From: Parvibaculum sedimenti
GTDB lineage: Bacteria > Pseudomonadota > Alphaproteobacteria > Parvibaculales > Parvibaculaceae
DNA: 64,000 nt
Assembly: GCF_009184905.1 (NCBI RefSeq)
Contig: NZ_WESC01000009.1
Coordinates: forward strand, 1-64,000
Reading direction: 5' to 3'
The notes below the pieces were generated by a model. That model did no database searches. It was given only the letters and a program-made list of their open reading frames with translations, and was not told where the DNA came from. This document shows, piece after piece, positions 62,455-64,000 of this stretch; the first letter of the stretch is position 1, and the number at the start of each line of letters is the position of its first letter. The translations under genes and the position numbers were made by a program.

Positions 62455-63762
62455 ATGCACGATATCAAGATCATCCGCGACGATCCTCAGGCCTTCGACG
62501 CCGGCTTGGCCAAGCGCGGCCTGCCGCCCCAGTCGGCGCGGCTGATCGAGATCGACGAGCGCCGCCGCAAGACCATTGCCGCGCTGCAGGAGATGCAGCA
62601 GCAGCGGAATGACGCTTCGAAGCAGATCGGCGCCGCCAAGGCGAAGAAAGACGAGGCGCTGGCCCAGAAGCTCCTCGACGAGGTCGCGCATCTGAAGGCA
62701 AAAATTCAGGCCGGCGAGGACGAGGAGCGGGCAATCTCCACCGAGCTCGAAACCGAACTCGGCGCCATTCCGAACATCCCCTATGACAATGTTCCCGTCG
62801 GTCCCGACGAGACGGCCAATGTCGAATATCGCCGCCATGGCGCGCCCCGCGAGATGAACTTCCCGCCGAAGGAGCATTTCGATCTCGGCGAAGCGCTCGG
62901 CCTGATGGATTTCGAAACGGCGGCAAAGCTCTCCGGCGCGCGCTTCGCAGTGTTGAAGGGCCAGCTCGCCCGGCTCGAACGCGCCATCGGCAATTTCATG
63001 CTGAACCTCCACACCGGTGAGTTCGGCTATACGGAAGTGAACCCGCCGCTGCTGGTGAAAGACAGCACCATGTACGGCACGGCGCAGCTCCCGAAGTTCG
63101 CCGACGATCAGTTTGCGGTCTTCAAGGGGCAGAGCAGGGAGGATCAGGACCGCTACTGGCTGATCCCGACCGCCGAGGTTTCGCTCACCAATCTGGTTCG
63201 CGAGTCGATCCTTTCGGAAGACGAGCTGCCGCTGCGCCTCACCGCCTGGACGCCGTGTTTCCGCGCTGAAGCAGGCTCCGCGGGGCGCGATACGCGCGGC
63301 CTGATCCGTCAGCACCAGTTCTCCAAGGTCGAGCTTGTCTCGATCACAACGCCGGAACAGGCGGACGAGGAGCATGAACGCATGCTTGCCTGCGCCGAAG
63401 GCGTGCTGAAGGCGCTCGACCTTCATTATCGCGTGGTGACGCTCTGCACGGGCGACATGGGCTTTTCCTCGCGCAAGACATACGACATCGAGGTGTGGCT
63501 GCCGGGGCAGAACATGTTCCGCGAGATTTCGTCCTGCTCGGTCTGCGGCGATTTCCAGGCGCGGCGCATGCAGGCCCGCTATCGCCCGGTCGATAGCAAG
63601 AACACGCGCTTCGTGAATACGCTCAACGGCTCCGGCCTCGCGGTCGGGCGCACACTGGTCGCCATTCTCGAAAATTATCAGCAGGCGGATGGCTCCATCA
63701 CCGTTCCCTCGGTGCTCCGGCCCTATATGGGCGGGCAGGAAGTGATCTCCGCCAATGGCTAA
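62455..63762 (+). CDS. serS: Seryl-tRNA synthetase
   Basis: A 435-residue class II synthetase. The N-terminal long coiled-coil arm (about 30-105, [20 protein letters not shown]) binds tRNA-Ser. Motif 2 is [21 protein letters not shown] and motif 3 is [19 protein letters not shown]. Start ATG 62455 matches the conserved [18 protein letters not shown]. Its stop overlaps the surE start by eight bases. Confidence 0.97.
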   Translation: MHDIKIIRDDPQAFDAGLAKRGLPPQSARLIEIDERRRKTIAALQEMQQQRNDASKQIGAAKAKKDEALAQKLLDEVAHLKAKIQAGEDEERAISTELETELGAIPNIPYDNVPVGPDETANVEYRRHGAPREMNFPPKEHFDLGEALGLMDFETAAKLSGARFAVLKGQLARLERAIGNFMLNLHTGEFGYTEVNPPLLVKDSTMYGTAQLPKFADDQFAVFKGQSREDQDRYWLIPTAEVSLTNLVRESILSEDELPLRLTAWTPCFRAEAGSAGRDTRGLIRQHQFSKVELVSITTPEQADEEHERMLACAEGVLKALDLHYRVVTLCTGDMGFSSRKTYDIEVWLPGQNMFREISSCSVCGDFQARRMQARYRPVDSKNTRFVNTLNGSGLAVGRTLVAILENYQQADGSITVPSVLRPYMGGQEVISANG

Positions 63763-64000
63763 GAAGAAAACTCCCGCGAAATCCGGCCTGCGCATCCTCG
63801 TCACCAATGATGACGGTATCCATGCGCCGGGCCTTCAGGTTCTGACGCGCATCGCCCAGAAACTTTCCGACGATGTCTGGATCGCAGCACCCGAAGAGGA
63901 GCAGAGCGGTTCGGCGCATTCGCTGTCGCTCGCCAACCCGATCCGCGTCCGTCAGCTGAACCCGCGCAAATTCGCGGTAAAGGGCACGCCGTCCGATTGC
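63755..64000 (+). CDS. surE: 5'-nucleotidase SurE (partial, cut by window end)
   Basis: The frame from ATG 63755 runs to the window end (82 codons) without a stop. After a lysine-rich start (MAKKKTPAK), it shows the SurE core [15 protein letters not shown] with the metal-binding Asp-Asp, then [15 protein letters not shown] and [10 protein letters not shown]. SurE is a metal-dependent nucleoside 5'/3'-monophosphatase that helps survival in stationary phase. It overlaps serS by eight bases, the conserved serS-surE arrangement. Confidence 0.95.
   Translation, partial: MAKKKTPAKSGLRILVTNDDGIHAPGLQVLTRIAQKLSDDVWIAAPEEEQSGSAHSLSLANPIRVRQLNPRKFAVKGTPSDC

Overview
The window looks like a chromosomal segment of a high-GC alphaproteobacterium, most likely a Hyphomicrobiales (Rhizobiales)-type organism such as Parvibaculum. 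This rests on gene content: an NDUFS4-like complex I subunit, an AapJQMP general amino-acid transporter, a PopZ-type polar organiser next to tolC and valS, and the order dgt - argS - SPOR protein - nagZ - scpA - scpB - tatABC - serS - surE. The genus is an inference; there is no rRNA gene here to test it.

Layout. (1) 1-1450: an accessory edge with visibly lower GC, holding a broken tyrosine-recombinase gene, a protein that may be the C-terminal part of an HNH-type endonuclease, and tRNA-Pro. (2) 1.5-16.4 kb: import and metabolism. It has a NitT/TauT-type ABC transporter with no binding protein, a complex I subunit, tRNA-Arg, a Sel1-repeat protein, an aldonolactone oxidase, modBC downstream of a cystathionine beta-lyase gene, and the aapJQMP operon. 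(3) 16.4-26.5 kb: housekeeping and sulfur genes (GNAT, sulfurtransferase, cysteine synthase, Nudix hydrolase, Cfa, RecQ), a VOC/TetR divergent pair, an amidase and tRNA-Asn. (4) 26.5-39.6 kb: an exopolysaccharide locus. It encodes a deacetylase, two BioF2/FemAB-like acyltransferases, a flippase, a JmjC-like cupin, a Wzz/BY-kinase, a Wza-like lipoprotein, one GT4 glycosyltransferase, a WcaJ-like initiating transferase and a Wzy/O-antigen-ligase-like protein, followed by tRNA-Cys. (5) 40-46.4 kb: Pcm-like methyltransferase, TolC, PopZ, a 39-bp tandem repeat array, ValS. (6) 46.4-54.8 kb: small lipoprotein, Zn alcohol dehydrogenase, second Sel1 protein, EthD protein, M81/MlrC peptidase, exonuclease III, small proteins, ErpA, Dgt and a DUF2946-like membrane protein. 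(7) 54.9-64 kb: one co-directional conserved run from argS to surE, the latter cut by the window end.

How genes work together: the polysaccharide locus supplies initiation (WcaJ-like), one glycosyl transfer step, flipping, polymerisation or ligation, chain-length control and phosphorylation (BY-kinase), and outer-membrane export. The acyltransferases, the deacetylase and perhaps the cupin protein probably decorate the polymer. The argS-surE run joins translation (ArgS, SerS), peptidoglycan recycling and division (NagZ, SPOR), chromosome condensation (ScpAB) and Tat export. The most unusual item is the near-perfect 39-bp tandem array between popZ and valS, each unit carrying a GCACGTGC palindrome. 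Other points of interest are the palindrome in front of the wza-like gene, the long acidic N-terminal extension of ScpB, the orphan modBC, and the damaged mobile-element boundary at tRNA-Pro. I found no CRISPR array, no rRNA and no intact insertion sequence.
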